From the NCBI GenBank assembly GCA_947396885.1, contig OX377203.1, forward strand, positions 26,973,253 through 27,037,252: 64,000 nt of DNA, in the 5' to 3' direction. The stretch comes from Heligmosomoides polygyrus polygyrus (lineage: Eukaryota > Nematoda > Chromadorea > Rhabditida > Heligmosomidae). Numbering within the stretch: the first letter of the stretch is position 1; every line of letters starts with the position of its first letter. Made by a program: the position numbers and the translations under genes. The notes under the pieces were generated by a model that was not told the DNA's origin, did no database searches, and was given only the letters and a program-made list of their open reading frames with translations. Shown in pieces: positions 19,530 through 30,007 of the stretch.

Positions 19530-20370
19530 TCTCAGTGCGAGATCGGCAGGACCTTCCAGTTGTACAAGAAGGGAGAGGTACACGACGTTGGCAACTATCG
19601 ACCGATCTGCCTGATGTACGTAATTTACAAGCTGTTCACTCCAGTCATCCTGATTAGCAGAACACTGGACGAAGGACAGTCAAAGGAACAAACAGGATTT
19701 CGGAGATGATTCAGCACGACCGACCACGTACTCACCTTTACGAAGCTTAACGAAGTGTCGCACGACGAGAGTGTCTAGGGCAGTACCATGCTCCAGCTAC
19801 GTGTATCTGGGTCATGAAGTCAATATGGCCAACGGCCTAGTGCCGGAGCTCGGCAGGAGGAGACGAGTGGCTTGGGGAGCATTCAAGAACGTCGAAGAAG
19901 TCGTGAAGAACACGAAGAACATCGGCCCCGTGCCCACCTATTCGACTATACCATTCTTCCTGCTCTAACATACGCCTCAGAGACCTGGGCTACACGAAAG
20001 TAGGATGAGCACGGCGATAAGCGTAGTGCAGCGTGGATTCGAGAGGACCATGCTCGGAGTGACACGACTCATGCAAGTGAGAGAAGGATTCCGGAGTTCG
20101 AAGATAAAATACGCTGTCACATGGGCCAAGTCGTTGAAAATTAGGTGGGCCGGCCACGTAATGTGCTTCGCTAATACCCCCGGAACAAGAGCCGTCACCT
20201 ACTGGATTGTCAAGAGAAGAGAAGGGCGCCGCTAACGCGTTGGTCGGACTTCTTTGTGAAAGCCCCGAGTGAATGACAAGACGCTCTTCGTGTCACTCTA
20301 ACGAGGAGGATCCATGCACCATTACGGCATGCGGCAATGGCGAATGGAGACGCTACTGGTGCCTGATCGA
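19530..20370 (+). mobile_element. RTE-type LINE family B, copy B1, internally deleted
   Basis: The plus strand reads LYKKGEVHDVGNYRPICL (RT start) near 19560-19620. It then reads SSYVYLGHEVNMANGLVPEL at about 19795-19850 and GAFKNVEEVVKNTKNI, followed by frame-shifted C-terminal sequence ending near WRRYW. The core RT motifs between are absent. A TTATTATTATTATTAC run lies just upstream (19490-19505). Confidence 0.8.
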
Positions 20371-20774
20371 TGATGATGAACGGGACGACAGAAAAAGAAA
20401 GAAAGAAAAGCAGCTTCGCTAAAGAAAGCAATCGTTCAGGATTACCAGCCAACAATTCTCAATTTTTTGAACTGGAGTAGGGAGCAGGTTTACCCACAGT
20501 AAGTATAGGACAAGCTCTTAGTTAATAGATAGTTAAATACCCCTCAGAACACTAGTTTTGTAGACTTTATATAAAGCTGTAAGTTGTAGCAGATGATCCA
20601 AACTACTGCTAAGACCAAGAAGAATACTAAGCCAATTCATTAAATCAAGAAATATTCGATGAAGGAAAGTCAGCAGCACTTACGTAGTCAATCAAACAAA
20701 CAAAGCTGCATAGTTATGAGTGTATGACGCAATTACTACACGAGCAATTATAAAAACGCCACATGCTTGCAATT

Positions 20775-20987
20775 TAAAATACTCTAGAAACATTGAAATC
20801 AAGCTCATAATTCTATAATACTTTTTGAATTCTTTTTATTAGATTCTCATGATAATATTTTGTTCGCAGCTATATTTTCTGTTTTCTGACCCATTTTTGT
20901 CCATATTCTCAGAAAACGGAAAACAGAAGAAAACTGCCCAAATTGCCAGAAAATCAGAAAACAGAAATTCCGCCCATCACTGATCCC
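20775..20987 (-). repeat. Word-biased repeat, CAGAAAA type, copy 2
   Basis: The element reads on minus. It starts with GGGATCAGTGATGGGCGGAA (to 20987), then CAGAAAACAGAAAA tracts around a core GGACAAAAATGGGT. A 120-bp tail (GCGAACAAAATATTAT… GAGTATTTTAAATTGCAAG) aligns almost base for base with 23755-23875 of copy 3. Confidence 0.8.
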
Positions 20988-21409
20988 AGAATGACCGAAC
21001 ACTGATGCCTTCACCGAATGTGGAAAGGCGTATCTTACACATTGTTGGCTACCCTACAGCGGAATTTTGGATAGGTGAAACCCTCCCAAAAATGTATCCA
21101 CGAAATCTCTAAGAAGCAGAAAGAGCGGCTCATCCTCCACACAGGGATTACCATTTTGTACTTATTTGTGGCTCAGCCCCGTCACGTGCACCACACACCT
21201 CGTGCTAAGGAATCAAAAGATCCAAGATTTGTTTCTTCTTAAATGCTCCTACTAACTGGAACTGTAAGCTTCAGAAGCAATGAGACGTATATTTTGCTTG
21301 AGAGATTTAACTGACTCGCGTAACTGTATCATTTGTTTGCGGCATTCAACTAAGTAATACCTTCGTCATTTTCTCTGAAGCGAGTAAGGTGCTCCTTCTT
21401 CCCCACCAT
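20988..21409. other. No gene recognised
   Basis: No frame or repeat is supported here. Confidence 0.4.
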
Positions 21410-21990
21410 AGTTATGAACGCATAGTTCAGTTCCAAGCAGTCGCAGGCTTCGCAGCTCCTCTAATCCGCTGCCACCTCATTCTTTCAAGGGTCTCTTCTG
21501 CCGTGGCGGTCACTTCGACGAGATCTCTCTTGAAGACGTCCTTCCACCTCTTTCGCGGCTTCATGCTTCGAACTCTTCAACCAGCCTTGTTGGCTGATCC
21601 TCCGTTCTTCTGCCGAAGTGCCCTTACCAACTGGGAGCTCTCCCCTTAAGCTGGATCGCATCTGCCTTACTCACTGAATGCCATCTCCGTTCCGCAGCCT
21701 ATACAAGTACCTCCCCACGGCCATCTGAACATCCTTTGCTCAGCCTCGTCCAGCTGCCTCTCTCCGCCCTGCCTAGGGCTCAGCACATCCTGTAAACGAG
21801 TTCGGGCTTGACCACTGCTCCACAGAGTATGCCGCTTCGTGCTCCGAAGTATCGATAACAGCAGAGGATTTCAAGGGTCTATATACTTGGTGCAGGCTGC
21901 GTTCATCCGTCCTGCCCGGTACATAGTTCCTTCTTCGGATAGGTCCTACGAGGAGCTGAAATTTCTCAGTTATACATAGGTCCAGTGCAC
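21410..21990 (-). mobile_element. RTE-like LINE C-terminal fragment, divergent family
   Basis: The minus strand near 21570-21420 reads PRKRWKDVFKRDLVEVTATAE and then ERMRWQRI. This is the 'GRPRKRW.D…DL….A.DR..W' end found in RTE-type reverse transcriptases. Further upstream to about 21990, fragments of the preceding region appear in mixed frames. It differs from families A and B. Confidence 0.5.
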
Positions 21991-22724
21991 AGTTTAGATC
22001 ATACGAAATTCATCCCCTTTGCACTCAGTGGCAGCCATCATCTGTGAGTGCGTTGCACAGGTGTGCTTCTCATGTCATCTCGTTCGTTCCACAGGTGATA
22101 ATAGCTACGTTCCAAACGAGCTAGTCCTTCGCCAACCCATGAAGGAAGGGAGGTTCTATCGCTGAGAGATCAACCTTCGGGCGCAAGCGCAGGACAATGA
22201 ATCATCATACCTGTGGCAGTGTAATTCAAATTCGTCTCCAAATGTAATGCGTGATATGCAAATACTGTCGTTAGGGCATAATTAATTCTGTAGAACTAAC
22301 ACAAGACGTTAGAAGCATCAAGCACAAGAAAACGAGAATGGAAAGCGAATCACTCCGGACACGTCATTTTACAGCGAAAGTAATGGCAACTACCGAACAG
22401 AAACAGCTAGTAGGAGCAGACTGGGTACGGTAAGCGAAGTGAGCGTTTGTGATATGATCTGGTGTGCCTAAATGAAATCCGAGATCACGTAAATCGTAAT
22501 TTCGACAAAATATCGCTAACCGTACATAGTAACAAGGCTGGTGAATCAAAGATGGTCTTATAGAAAGTGCCTACCCTGCACATATCTTTTATGAGCTATT
22601 CTTGATCTCGGATAGGCTTAAGGTAGCTTTTACGTATTCTAGTCAATATCTTCTTCTTCAGCGTCGCGAAGCTTGAAGTGTCGCGAAGTTCAGAAGAAGT
22701 TCAGAAGTTCGGCGTCGCGCATCT
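21991..22724. other. No gene recognised
   Basis: Short frames only, with no domain or repeat recognised. A local duplication of the word TCGCGAAG occurs at 22664-22690, next to the RTE fragment. Confidence 0.4.
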
Positions 22725-22970
22725 TTCCCGCTACCATCGTCGCGAGCATCGTAAGTAGAAAGGAAGACAGCGTCCGCAAGATTGGAAGAGTTGGAAGTGT
22801 CAGGAAAGGCCTAGAGGGCGCCCGAAGCAGCGTTGGTCGGATACGTTACACATGGACGTGAAGGTAGCTGGCGTCCACCTTGATCAAGCGCAGGACCGGG
22901 AAAGGTGGCGTAATACACCAGAAGAGCGGACCTCGCGACGAAGCGGGACAAACACTGAAGAAGAAGAAGA
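22725..22970 (+). mobile_element. RTE family A, 3' end fragment, copy A3
   Basis: The plus strand begins near AAAGGAAGACAGCGTCCGCA and aligns with the C-terminus and 3' UTR of copies A1 and A2 (EDSVRKIG, then GRPRQ-like and DREKWR-like words in shifted frames). It ends in GCGGGACAAACACTGAAGAA and a GAA tail. It is strongly 5' truncated, as is usual for LINE copies. Confidence 0.85.
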
Positions 22971-23426
22971 TCTTCTTCTTCGACTCCTAAACTTTTTCAT
23001 TACTTACCATTAGTATATGTAGGTTATTGCTATGGGATGTGTAGTAAGTGCAGCCAGATGAATTACTAAAGGTGATAGGCTTCTGATTTGGATGTAATTG
23101 AACGTTCATTCTATTGTTGTTCTCCACGGTTATTTTTTTTTTGTTTAATGATTTCATTGTAGTGTATACTCAAGTGCAACCAAACAAATAAATAAATGCA
23201 CAGCATCGCTTGTGCCCCTCATCGCTAACGACGCGTTTAATCGCTGAGCTCAGCATGACGTCGGCCCGCACCGCTATCGATGACGTTAGTGACATATCGC
23301 AAGCGGCAGATCGCACAATTGGCACGCGCGTGTTTCTCTCTCCACAAAGTGTGATGCAGTCCCGCGACGAATTGTGTCTGTTGCCCACGGGGGACGAGCG
23401 TTCTACCTTCTGGCCCGCCCACCTCC
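22971..23426. other. No gene recognised
   Basis: A GAAGAAGAAGATCTTCTTCTTC palindrome marks the end of the RTE tail. After it, no supported feature. 23170-23430 is open on minus but without motifs. Confidence 0.4.
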
Positions 23427-23645
23427 AACCTCCTGGGTTTGCTGTCTTACGTGACAGTGTAGACGTAGACATTTGCAACGCCTCTGTTTAAAAGGTGGGG
23501 GGGGGGGTAGAACGCCACTCCGCCGCCGTCGCTCATTGTCATGGGTTTTTACCCCGCCCTTTAAATGGAGGCGTTGCAAATGTCTACACCTACACTGCCT
23601 TGTAAGGCAGCCACTGGACTCTTGAGCAAACCTAGGGGGTTGGGG
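23427..23645. repeat. Foldback element with G-rich loop
   Basis: The left arm (23427-23505) contains AGACATTTGCAACGCCTC. The right arm (23543-23645) contains GAGGCGTTGCAAATGTCT. The outer parts (CCTGGGTTTGC with GCAAACCTAGG) also pair. A run of ten G sits at the inner end. The right arm runs straight into word-biased repeat copy 3. Confidence 0.75.
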
Positions 23646-23875
23646 CAGGGATGGGCAGAATTTCTGTTTTCTGATTTTCTGGCCATTTTGGGCAAATTTT
23701 TCCGTTTTCTGTTTTCTGGGAAAATGGCCAAAAATTTGGCCAGAAAACAGAAAAAAGATCTCCGAACAAAATTATAGCACAGAAATCCAATAAAAAAATT
23801 CAAAAAGTATCTAGAATCACGAGTTTCATTCCGAAATAATATTTCTAGAGTATTTTAAATGGCAAGCATGTGGTG
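23646..23875 (+). repeat. Word-biased repeat, CAGAAAA type, copy 3
   Basis: Starts CAGGGATGGGCAGAATTTCT, then TTTTCTGATTTTCTGGCCAT around the core GGCCATTTTGGGC, then tracts of TTTTCTG/CAGAAAA in both polarities. The downstream tail to GCAAGCATGTGG matches copy 2. Confidence 0.8.
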
Positions 23876-23883
23876 TAGACATT

Positions 23884-24064
23884 GGATCCGACACCGATTT
23901 TCCGGATAATCGGATGATTCGAATAGGCCATTTTTTCAAACCCCGGATCTTCGGATGATTCAGATGAGGGCAATTTTACAAACCCCGGATCTCTGGATGA
24001 TTCAGATAACGCCATCTTTGGCCGAGCCGGATTTCGGATATCCGATTCGGATACAACCGGATAA
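23884..24064 (+). repeat. Word-biased repeat, GGAT/ATCCG type, first copy
   Basis: The words CGGATAATCGGATGATTCG and CCCCGGATCTTCGGATGATT recur, with inserts ATAGGCCATTTTTTCAAA and GCCATCTTTGGCC. It closes in GGATTTCGGATATCCGATTC. The second copy at 26214-26405 has the same order. Confidence 0.8.
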
Positions 24065-24703
24065 GTGATACAATAGGGGCACACAAACTCTTAAAAACTT
24101 AACACATCAGTAACTCCGCGTTTATTTCCTTGACCAATTGAAGTCACGAGCGCAAAAAGCAGCTTGGAGCGCCTCACCTTGAATTAAGTGGTTATATGCC
24201 CAGGTAGCAAGGCACATGAATGCCCAGTTACATTATATCTGGCCTAGCTTAGTTCACCAATGGAAATGGAACACACCAGCGCTACGTAAAAAATGTCGTA
24301 TTTGGTTGCCTTACGAGGGGAGCTCTCCGCAAAGCTATGTTGCGCTTCCAGAACAAACAAAAAACAGCTTTAAGACCCCAAAGAGCCAATACCGACTCAA
24401 TAGTGAGTTGGTAATGCACAGCGAAGTATTGTAAAGGACAATAATGAAACGATTCCGAAACGCCCCGCAAGAAATTTCTCATGCTCTGAAAAGGGAAGGG
24501 TCTGAAGCGTATGTCTGAACGGAGAGAGCGAGTCATCCCACCATATATATATAGGAATAACCGCCACTCCTCAGTTAGTATAAAAATGTGTTTCTTTTTT
24601 TACCAAATCGATAAGCCCGAGGAGTAGAGGATCCTTGAAGTTACAGTGGAATCGGCGCCTCTCGAGTTCGGGAGTCTTGTACGTCTGCAATGCCGCCGGC
24701 GGG
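24065..24703. other. No gene recognised
   Basis: Short AT-rich frames only. A TATATATATA run occurs near 24543-24552. Confidence 0.4.
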
Positions 24704-24778
24704 AAGCGACTCGTAGCGCAGTCGGTAGCGACGTTGCTCCATGAGAGGGAGGTAGAGGGTTCGACTTTTCTGCGCTGC
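24704..24778 (+). repeat. tRNA-derived repeat or tRNA pseudogene
   Basis: An A box-like stretch (GTAGCGCAGTCGGTAGCGACG) and a B box-like stretch (GGGTTCGACTTTT) are separated by tRNA-like spacing. CAT lies where an anticodon would be (TGCTCCATGAGAG). The acceptor and T stems do not close fully. A T-rich tail follows (GCATCTTTGCATTACAAC), as in the local SINEs. Confidence 0.6.
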
Positions 24779-24975
24779 TGCATCTTTGCATTACAACTTA
24801 TTGTTTGATTTGAGCGATTCTGACATCTGCACCATTTCAGATGCTTGCTGTGCAGTGTTTCCAGATGTATGCCATACCGTGAGAGCAACTTTGCTGTCAT
24901 TTGCTTATTACTGACCGGTTTTTTAACCAAACCTCAATTGGAAAGCTGATCAACATAACGATGCATGAACGTTTA

Positions 24976-25560
24976 ACATCAGTGATACACAGACACAAAG
25001 TACATGGAACATAAGCACTGGTCACAATACGACCAGCGCATAAAGGCTACTGGCTCCTTACAGTTTGCTTCCATATATGGACAAATGAGATCGGCTCCAT
25101 AGGCAAAATGCAATTGAAGACGTTCCCTTTCCTCTGAAACAAGAGTTCCAGCCGAAAACGTTATCATATGCCCAGTGCTTGCCAGCCTTTCCACGTCTAT
25201 CAGTTTATTTTGTGGATCCCAACCTTCTTCTGGTTTTCCACCACTTCCAGCCGTTCGTTTTCGTTAACTTCAAGTTGACGTGCTTCGAAGTCCTTGGGCA
25301 TGCTAGCCATCCGTTCGGTCAGGTTTGTGCCGTTCCATGAAGGCTGTTTATCTAAAGGTGGAACACACTTCAGCGTGAGCAAATGGATCACCACTCGAGC
25401 ATCGGCGACTTTGTTGGCGTTAGGTTTTAGAGAACCTCCAGCAGACCTCTGATTTCCAGATGACAGGCAAAGATGAGAGAAAGAGTGTATTGATGCCGTT
25501 TAGGTCAAATTCCGGGATCCACAGACTTTCTCGTTTTAACCACATGTGACGCCATATTAT
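24976..25560 (-). pseudogene. Unidentified coding-like region with two frameshifts and a splice donor
   Basis: Three consecutive minus frames join into one protein-like stretch of about 165 residues. The first starts near 25540 with WLKRESLWIPEFDLNGINTL. The second runs through SAGGSLKPNANKVADARVVI and RQLEVNENERLEVVEN. The third, from PEEGWDPQNKL, runs to YMEANC at 25062, where GTAAGG forms a good donor. Single-base shifts separate them near 25460 and 25235. Sequence between the shifts has no stops. I do not recognise the protein. The likely reading is a decayed host exon. Confidence 0.33.
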
Positions 25561-25830
25561 GGTCTCCTTTGAAAATCCGAGCAGGATATTTTACCCTAGG
25601 TCATTGGCCGATGTATGGAAACAGACTGAGAGGATCCTGCAGCATTTATACCCTGCCCATTGTGTCCAGTGCTGCTTTATGCACGTTGTACCTGTGTATC
25701 ACGGGTGTTGAATATTTATGCACCATCATGTTGAGTACCACAGCATGCAGCTGGAAAGTGCGCAGAAAACATCTGAAAATGGTATAGATGTCAGAATCCC
25801 TCAAATCTAAACCAATCATTTAAAAAGCAG

Positions 25831-25901
25831 GAATGCGCATGAGGATCGAACCCCCGACCTTCCTCCCATGAAGCATCGTCACTACCCATTGCGCTCCGAG
25901 C
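25831..25901 (-). repeat. tRNA-Met-like repeat
   Basis: The minus strand reads GAGCGCAATGGGTAGTGACG (A box-like), CTTCATGGG around a CAT anticodon position, and GGGGGTTCGATCCTCATGCG (B box GGTTCGATCCT). The acceptor stem does not pair fully. It resembles elongator tRNA-Met in general pattern and is probably a dispersed derivative. Confidence 0.6.
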
Positions 25902-26213
25902 TGCTTGCCGGTAGAAGCATCGCGGTCGTACAAGAACCCAAATTCGTGATGCGCCGTTCAGTTGTGACTTCAAGAACCCTCACTCCTTGGGTTTAACGAC
26001 TTGGCAAAAATGAAACATATTTTATGCTAATTGAGGGGTGGCGATTATTCCTATTTAATAAGATCGTCACTCCCTCTCCTCGTTCAGATATACGCTATCA
26101 GACCCTTCGCTTGTGAGAGAATTCCCGCCAAATGATTGCAAATTTGCCCGAAAAAGTTAGGTTATCAATGGCGCAGAGTTTGCCAGCAAGGCGCGCTAAC
26201 CTCCAATTACTCG

Positions 26214-26405
26214 ATTTTTATCCGATTTTATCCGAATCATTGCGTTTTTCAAAACTACGGATCTTCGGATGATTCAGATGAGGGCAATTTTGAATACCCC
26301 GGATCTTCGGATGATTCAGATATCGCCATTTTCAGTCGAGCTGGATTTCGGATAATCCGAAACCGGATAAATCCGACCGGATATCCGAAAATGCATGATT
26401 CGGAT
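26214..26405 (+). repeat. Word-biased repeat, GGAT/ATCCG type, second copy
   Basis: TTATCCGATTTTATCCGAAT, then ACGGATCTTCGGATGATTCA, the insert GATATCGCCATTTTCAGTCG, then GGATTTCGGATAATCCG and CCGGATATCCG. It shares about 100 bases of near identity with 23884-24064, in the same orientation, 2.3 kb apart. Confidence 0.8.
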
Positions 26406-26682
26406 CCCATGTCTAATGTGGTGTTTTGGGAAGTGCTCGTGTATAAACTGCGCCATAATCTCGTGAACTATGCAGCTTTGTTTGCTTGATTGATTGCCTA
26501 GGCGTTGCTGACAAAGTTCCTTCATTGGGCATTTCTCGACTGTCATAATTCGGCTTCGTATTCTTCTCGATACCAACGCTAGTTTGGAGCGTCTGCGATT
26601 ACTTACCACTTTATATCATTACTATAAAAACAGTGTTCTAAGGGGCATTTAAATATATATTAACTAGACTCTTATCCTAGAG

Positions 26683-26922
26683 TTGTTGTCAGTGGAATTA
26701 TTCTCCACCTCCGGTTTAAAAATAGAACATTGTTGGCCAATGATCGCTTTCCGCGGAGCCTTTGGAGAAGCTGCTTTTGCTGACTCTGAGCCTTGCTCAG
26801 CTTTTGGCCGTCAAAAATTGGAACAAAACAGACAGGATTTAGATAGCTTTGATTTGGGTGATGTATGGAAAAAGTACATGAAATTTTTCATGAATTACCT
26901 TTATTATCTCTCGTTCCATTGA
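26683..26922 (+). CDS. Unidentified short coding-like stretch
   Basis: An open frame of 79 codons follows a possible acceptor (TTGTTGTCAG, ending 26691). It contains IAFRGAFGEAAFADSEPCSA and QKLEQNRQDLDSFDLGDVWK, of balanced composition unlike random AT-rich frames. No clear donor or partner exon was found and no domain is recognised. Confidence 0.22.
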   Translation: MLSVELFSTSGLKIEHCWPMIAFRGAFGEAAFADSEPCSAFGRQKLEQNRQDLDSFDLGDVWKKYMKFFMNYLYYLSFH

Positions 26923-26934
26923 TCATTGGGTTGT

Positions 26935-27440
26935 TCAAGTGGGAACCAGCAAGACTTGTTCGTTCCTCATGAACATCGTTTTCGTAAGATTCAGCTGCTG
27001 CTCAACGTTCCCACTTGCACGATCGAAGGACGCAAGCATTTGCTCCGCCTGGCTAATGCTGCAGATAACGGCTGTCGTCTTTCACTCCCACGTCTTCCCA
27101 TACTAGTTCGCGCATTACGTTTTCGACGGTGGCGGTGAAGAGCTTCGAGGATATGGTATCGCCTTGCCAAACCTCTCTCTTCAGGTTGGCGTCGACGTCG
27201 TTGTAGAGTGGTGTGATCTTGGTCGTGAATCCACTGTACCGCTCTCGAAAGACTCTTGATGTACTGAGTAGGAACGCCCTGAGTGAGCAGCAGACCACGA
27301 CCGCTTCAGTTTTGACGGAGTCGAATGCCTTCTTCAGGTCGATGAACGTAAGGCATAGCGGCAGCTTTTACTCTGGCAATTCTTCGATGAGCTTCGTACA
27401 AGGAAAGGCATTCTCGAAGAACAGGACGAACTAGGAATAT
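26935..27440 (-). mobile_element. RTE-type LINE family B, RT fragment, copy B2
   Basis: On minus, the region near 27345-27310 reads LTFIDLKKAFDSVKTEAVVV (motif A with the catalytic aspartate). 27270-27060 reads RVFRERYSGFTTKITPLYND and VWQGDTISSKLFTATVENVM. The next part downstream is replaced by family B sequence from further 3' (26935-27050). The YADD region is missing. Confidence 0.8.
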
Positions 27441-27804
27441 AGATTCTGCCGCAGCCAGTACTCAGCGAATCTCTGCACACCTTTAGTATGTTGCGATGGT
27501 GTCAATAAACTCAAGCAATGGAGCTGAAGCACGCGCACACTGATTAATGAGGCTTCATCGTGTTATGTACTCTGAAACGCTAGATTCTTACTGATTCTTA
27601 CTAGTTGGACCATTAATCGGGGCGTTAGCTGTGTAACGGAACTGATGAATAGTGTTGCATACTTCAAATGTTGAGAATCCTACAGTGAAGATTGCAGTGA
27701 AGATTTGCAATTTGCCGATTGTATTGAATTTAAAAAAAATAAACGCTCGGAAGTTAAAACGCTGGTCCCCACGACCATATTTTTATTCATGCAAAAGTAT
27801 TCGC
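27441..27804. other. No gene recognised
   Basis: No supported frame. There is an A-rich run at 27731-27739. Confidence 0.4.
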
Positions 27805-27990
27805 TGCTGAAAGAGTGGATCATCAGGTTGAATAATTAGGTCGTATGATAATTTCGAAATTTTCTGTTTTCTGATTTTCCGTTTTCCGGCGTTTTTGGCT
27901 TTTCTGTTTTCTAATTTCTGTTTTCTGACGAAAGCAATTTTCTCTTTTCTCTTTTCTGGGAAATTTTTTAAAATTTCCGCCCACCCCTGG
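27805..27990 (-). repeat. Word-biased repeat, CAGAAAA type, copy 4
   Basis: On plus it reads GTCGTATGATAATTTCGAAA, TTTTCTGTTTTCTGATTTTC, core GGCGTTTTTGGC, more TTTTCTG words, and ends TTTCCGCCCACCCCTGG. It is the reverse-strand counterpart of copy 1 at 18258-18420, including the flank. Confidence 0.8.
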
Positions 27991-28344
27991 TTGGGGGTGG
28001 GCGGACCAGGGGGACGAGGGGATAGAACGCTCGACCTCCGCGACGACGTGACATAGGCCATAGCCTTCTTTCTATCTTACAAGGCCGTGCTAGGTCAAAA
28101 TTCAAAGCAGAGGAAAAGACATTTGGTTACTTATTTAGTTATTTAATTGCCCCTGAGTATGCACCACAACTCTAACGAAATCATTAAACAAACAAAATAA
28201 CCGTTAAAAACAACAGTAGTATGAACGTTGAATTGAACCCAGATTAGAAACCTGGCACAGCGCTCTCCCTCTTTTCTCTTTATTTTGCGTTCACTTTTTG
28301 GCCATCGCTCTTCGATCTGTCCGTCGCACCGCTCGTTCTGAGCG
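27991..28344. other. No gene recognised
   Basis: No supported frame. Confidence 0.4.
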
Positions 28345-28860
28345 ATGCGGGGGGGGGGGGGGGGGGGCGGTCAGGAGCTACACCCACCCCCTGCTGGGGG
28401 CGTGGAATCTTCCTCTCATCTCCCTTGCTCACCCACCCCCAACCCACTAGGCTTCACTGAGAGTCTAACGGCTGCCTTACGAAACCTTAGACACGCAAAA
28501 CAAAAGTTTCCAGTCCGCAGAACAACGGCAGTACCTCCTAACGCCACACCCCAGCAGGGGGCGGGTGTACCTCCTGTCGCGTTGCCGAGCGATGGCATAA
28601 GGCCTACGTTATACTTCGGCGACGCGCCGCCACGCTGCGACTCGCCACTGACAGCCTGTCACCGGCGTCGCCGACGCCAACGTCGCCACAGACGTCGTCG
28701 GTACCGTCGGTGACGTCGTCGACACGCCTTTGGCGACGTTGGCGATGTCGTCGACATATTCTGTGGCGGCGTCGGCGACATCGTCAGCAGTAGAGCATCG
28801 GAGCACATTTTTAGCATCGGAGCGCAGTGTGTTAATAGAAGTACGGGGCAGTGTTGAGCA
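28345..28860 (+). repeat. GC-rich repeat with a GTCG/CGAC word tract
   Basis: A run of about 18 G (28350-28367) is followed by GC-rich sequence. At 28655-28785 a tract is built from GTCGNCGAC words (CCGGCGTCGCCGACGCCAAC, GTCGTCGACATATTC). The flanks ATAAGGCCTACGTTATACTT and GAGCATCGGAGC recur inverted at 29421-29610. The open frame across it is a by-product of composition. Confidence 0.6.
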
Positions 28861-29386
28861 TTTAATGGCTATTGATTTACCGATCTAACGAATTTGCCAG
28901 CATTTTCGTTAAATTTCTTTATTGGAGTTTAGCAAAGGCCTTTTTCTTTGAATCGCATTGAAATTAAATTCACGCAGAATTTTCGAAATTCACAGGAAAA
29001 TTCAACTCTTAATTAAGGCAAATTGTCTTCCGAAAAAGCGAGGTTTGCATGATCGTTTCAGAAAGCGAAGAAACACTACTTATTTGAATGTGCTACCGCC
29101 GTTTCGTATTTTTCTGTTTCAAGGCCGCCTTTCATGTTTTGGCTGCTGCGTATCAGTTTTTCGCAATTCTTCACCGTTCTCTTCACGTTTTCAGTTTTCT
29201 TCACAGTTTTATTTTGTGTTACTTGCTCTGAAAGAAAGCGAAAAGGTCTAGAAAACGCGAATAAAACGGGTGAGAAGGACAACAAGGCGAAGAAAGGTGA
29301 CAGTGGGAAGGAAACGTAAGGATTAGGCTCCCGCTCTCCCCCCCCCCCCAAACATTCAGTGCTCCAGCAAGCTGAACAGATAGGCA
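28861..29386. other. Unannotated spacer between inverted GC-rich arms
   Basis: AT-rich, with a TTTTC/GAAAA-biased patch at about 29155-29255 that may be another weak word-biased tract. C run at 29339-29350. Confidence 0.35.
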
Positions 29387-29650
29387 ATGGTTATAAAACT
29401 AAAGAACCGACCCACATTCAAAATGCTCCATCGGAGCGCATTTTCTGCCACCCTTGAAGGACGTCGGCGACGGAAGTGTAACACCCCCGCGGAGCTCTCG
29501 GCGAAGCTGCTGGCGACGCTGTGTTGCGCGGGCAGCTACGCAGTGCGTAGCAGCCTGCACAACACAGCATCGGCGCGTCGCCGAAGTATAACATTGGCCT
29601 AACGTAGGCCTTTCGCGGCCTCTGGAAGTGAGGGGGGGGGGGGTGGTGGT
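29387..29650 (-). repeat. Inverted partner of the GC-rich repeat at 28345-28860
   Basis: ATGCTCCATCGGAGCGCATT and GCGTCGCCGAAGTATAAC then TAACGTAGGCC are the reverse-strand versions of words in 28590-28830. A run of about 12 G at 29631-29642 mirrors the G run at the other end. Together the two may be ends of one element of about 1.3 kb. Confidence 0.5.
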
Positions 29651-30007
29651 GGTTAAAATGTAACCCCATTTTCCTACTGTATTGCATGGAATTAAAAATT
29701 CTGTTCAGAGCTTATGTGTTCTACACCTATGCTGATCTGAATTGGACCAGTTCTGTTGTAGACTGATATTCATTTGCCTTCCTACCAACATGTGTAACCA
29801 ATGAACACAATGCAAGGTGAATACTGTAATATCAGAACATTGAAAATATTGGAATGGAGAGCAACGCCGACGTCTTATTCGACTGCGCTGGCACGTGCCT
29901 TAAAGAAAGAACACCAATAAGGAAGTTAAAAGTGGCTTATTTCACATGAGAAGTAGACATTGTTACAATTACCGACCTACTATTGGAGGAAGAATGACCT
30001 TAGTTTT
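29651..30007. other. No gene recognised
   Basis: No supported frame or repeat. Confidence 0.4.

Noticed and set aside
25831..25901. A functional tRNA-Met gene
   Set aside because: The A and B boxes and a CAT triplet are present, but the acceptor stem does not pair over seven bases. It looks like a dispersed derivative.
25980..26000. A third SL1 or an SL2 leader copy (CTTGGGTTTAACG)
   Set aside because: Fewer than 12 bases agree with either leader and no coding start follows.
28345..28713. Arginine- and glycine-rich ORF of 122 codons
   Set aside because: It is produced by a G run and the GTCG/CGAC tract. The opposite strand is equally open, so it reflects composition.
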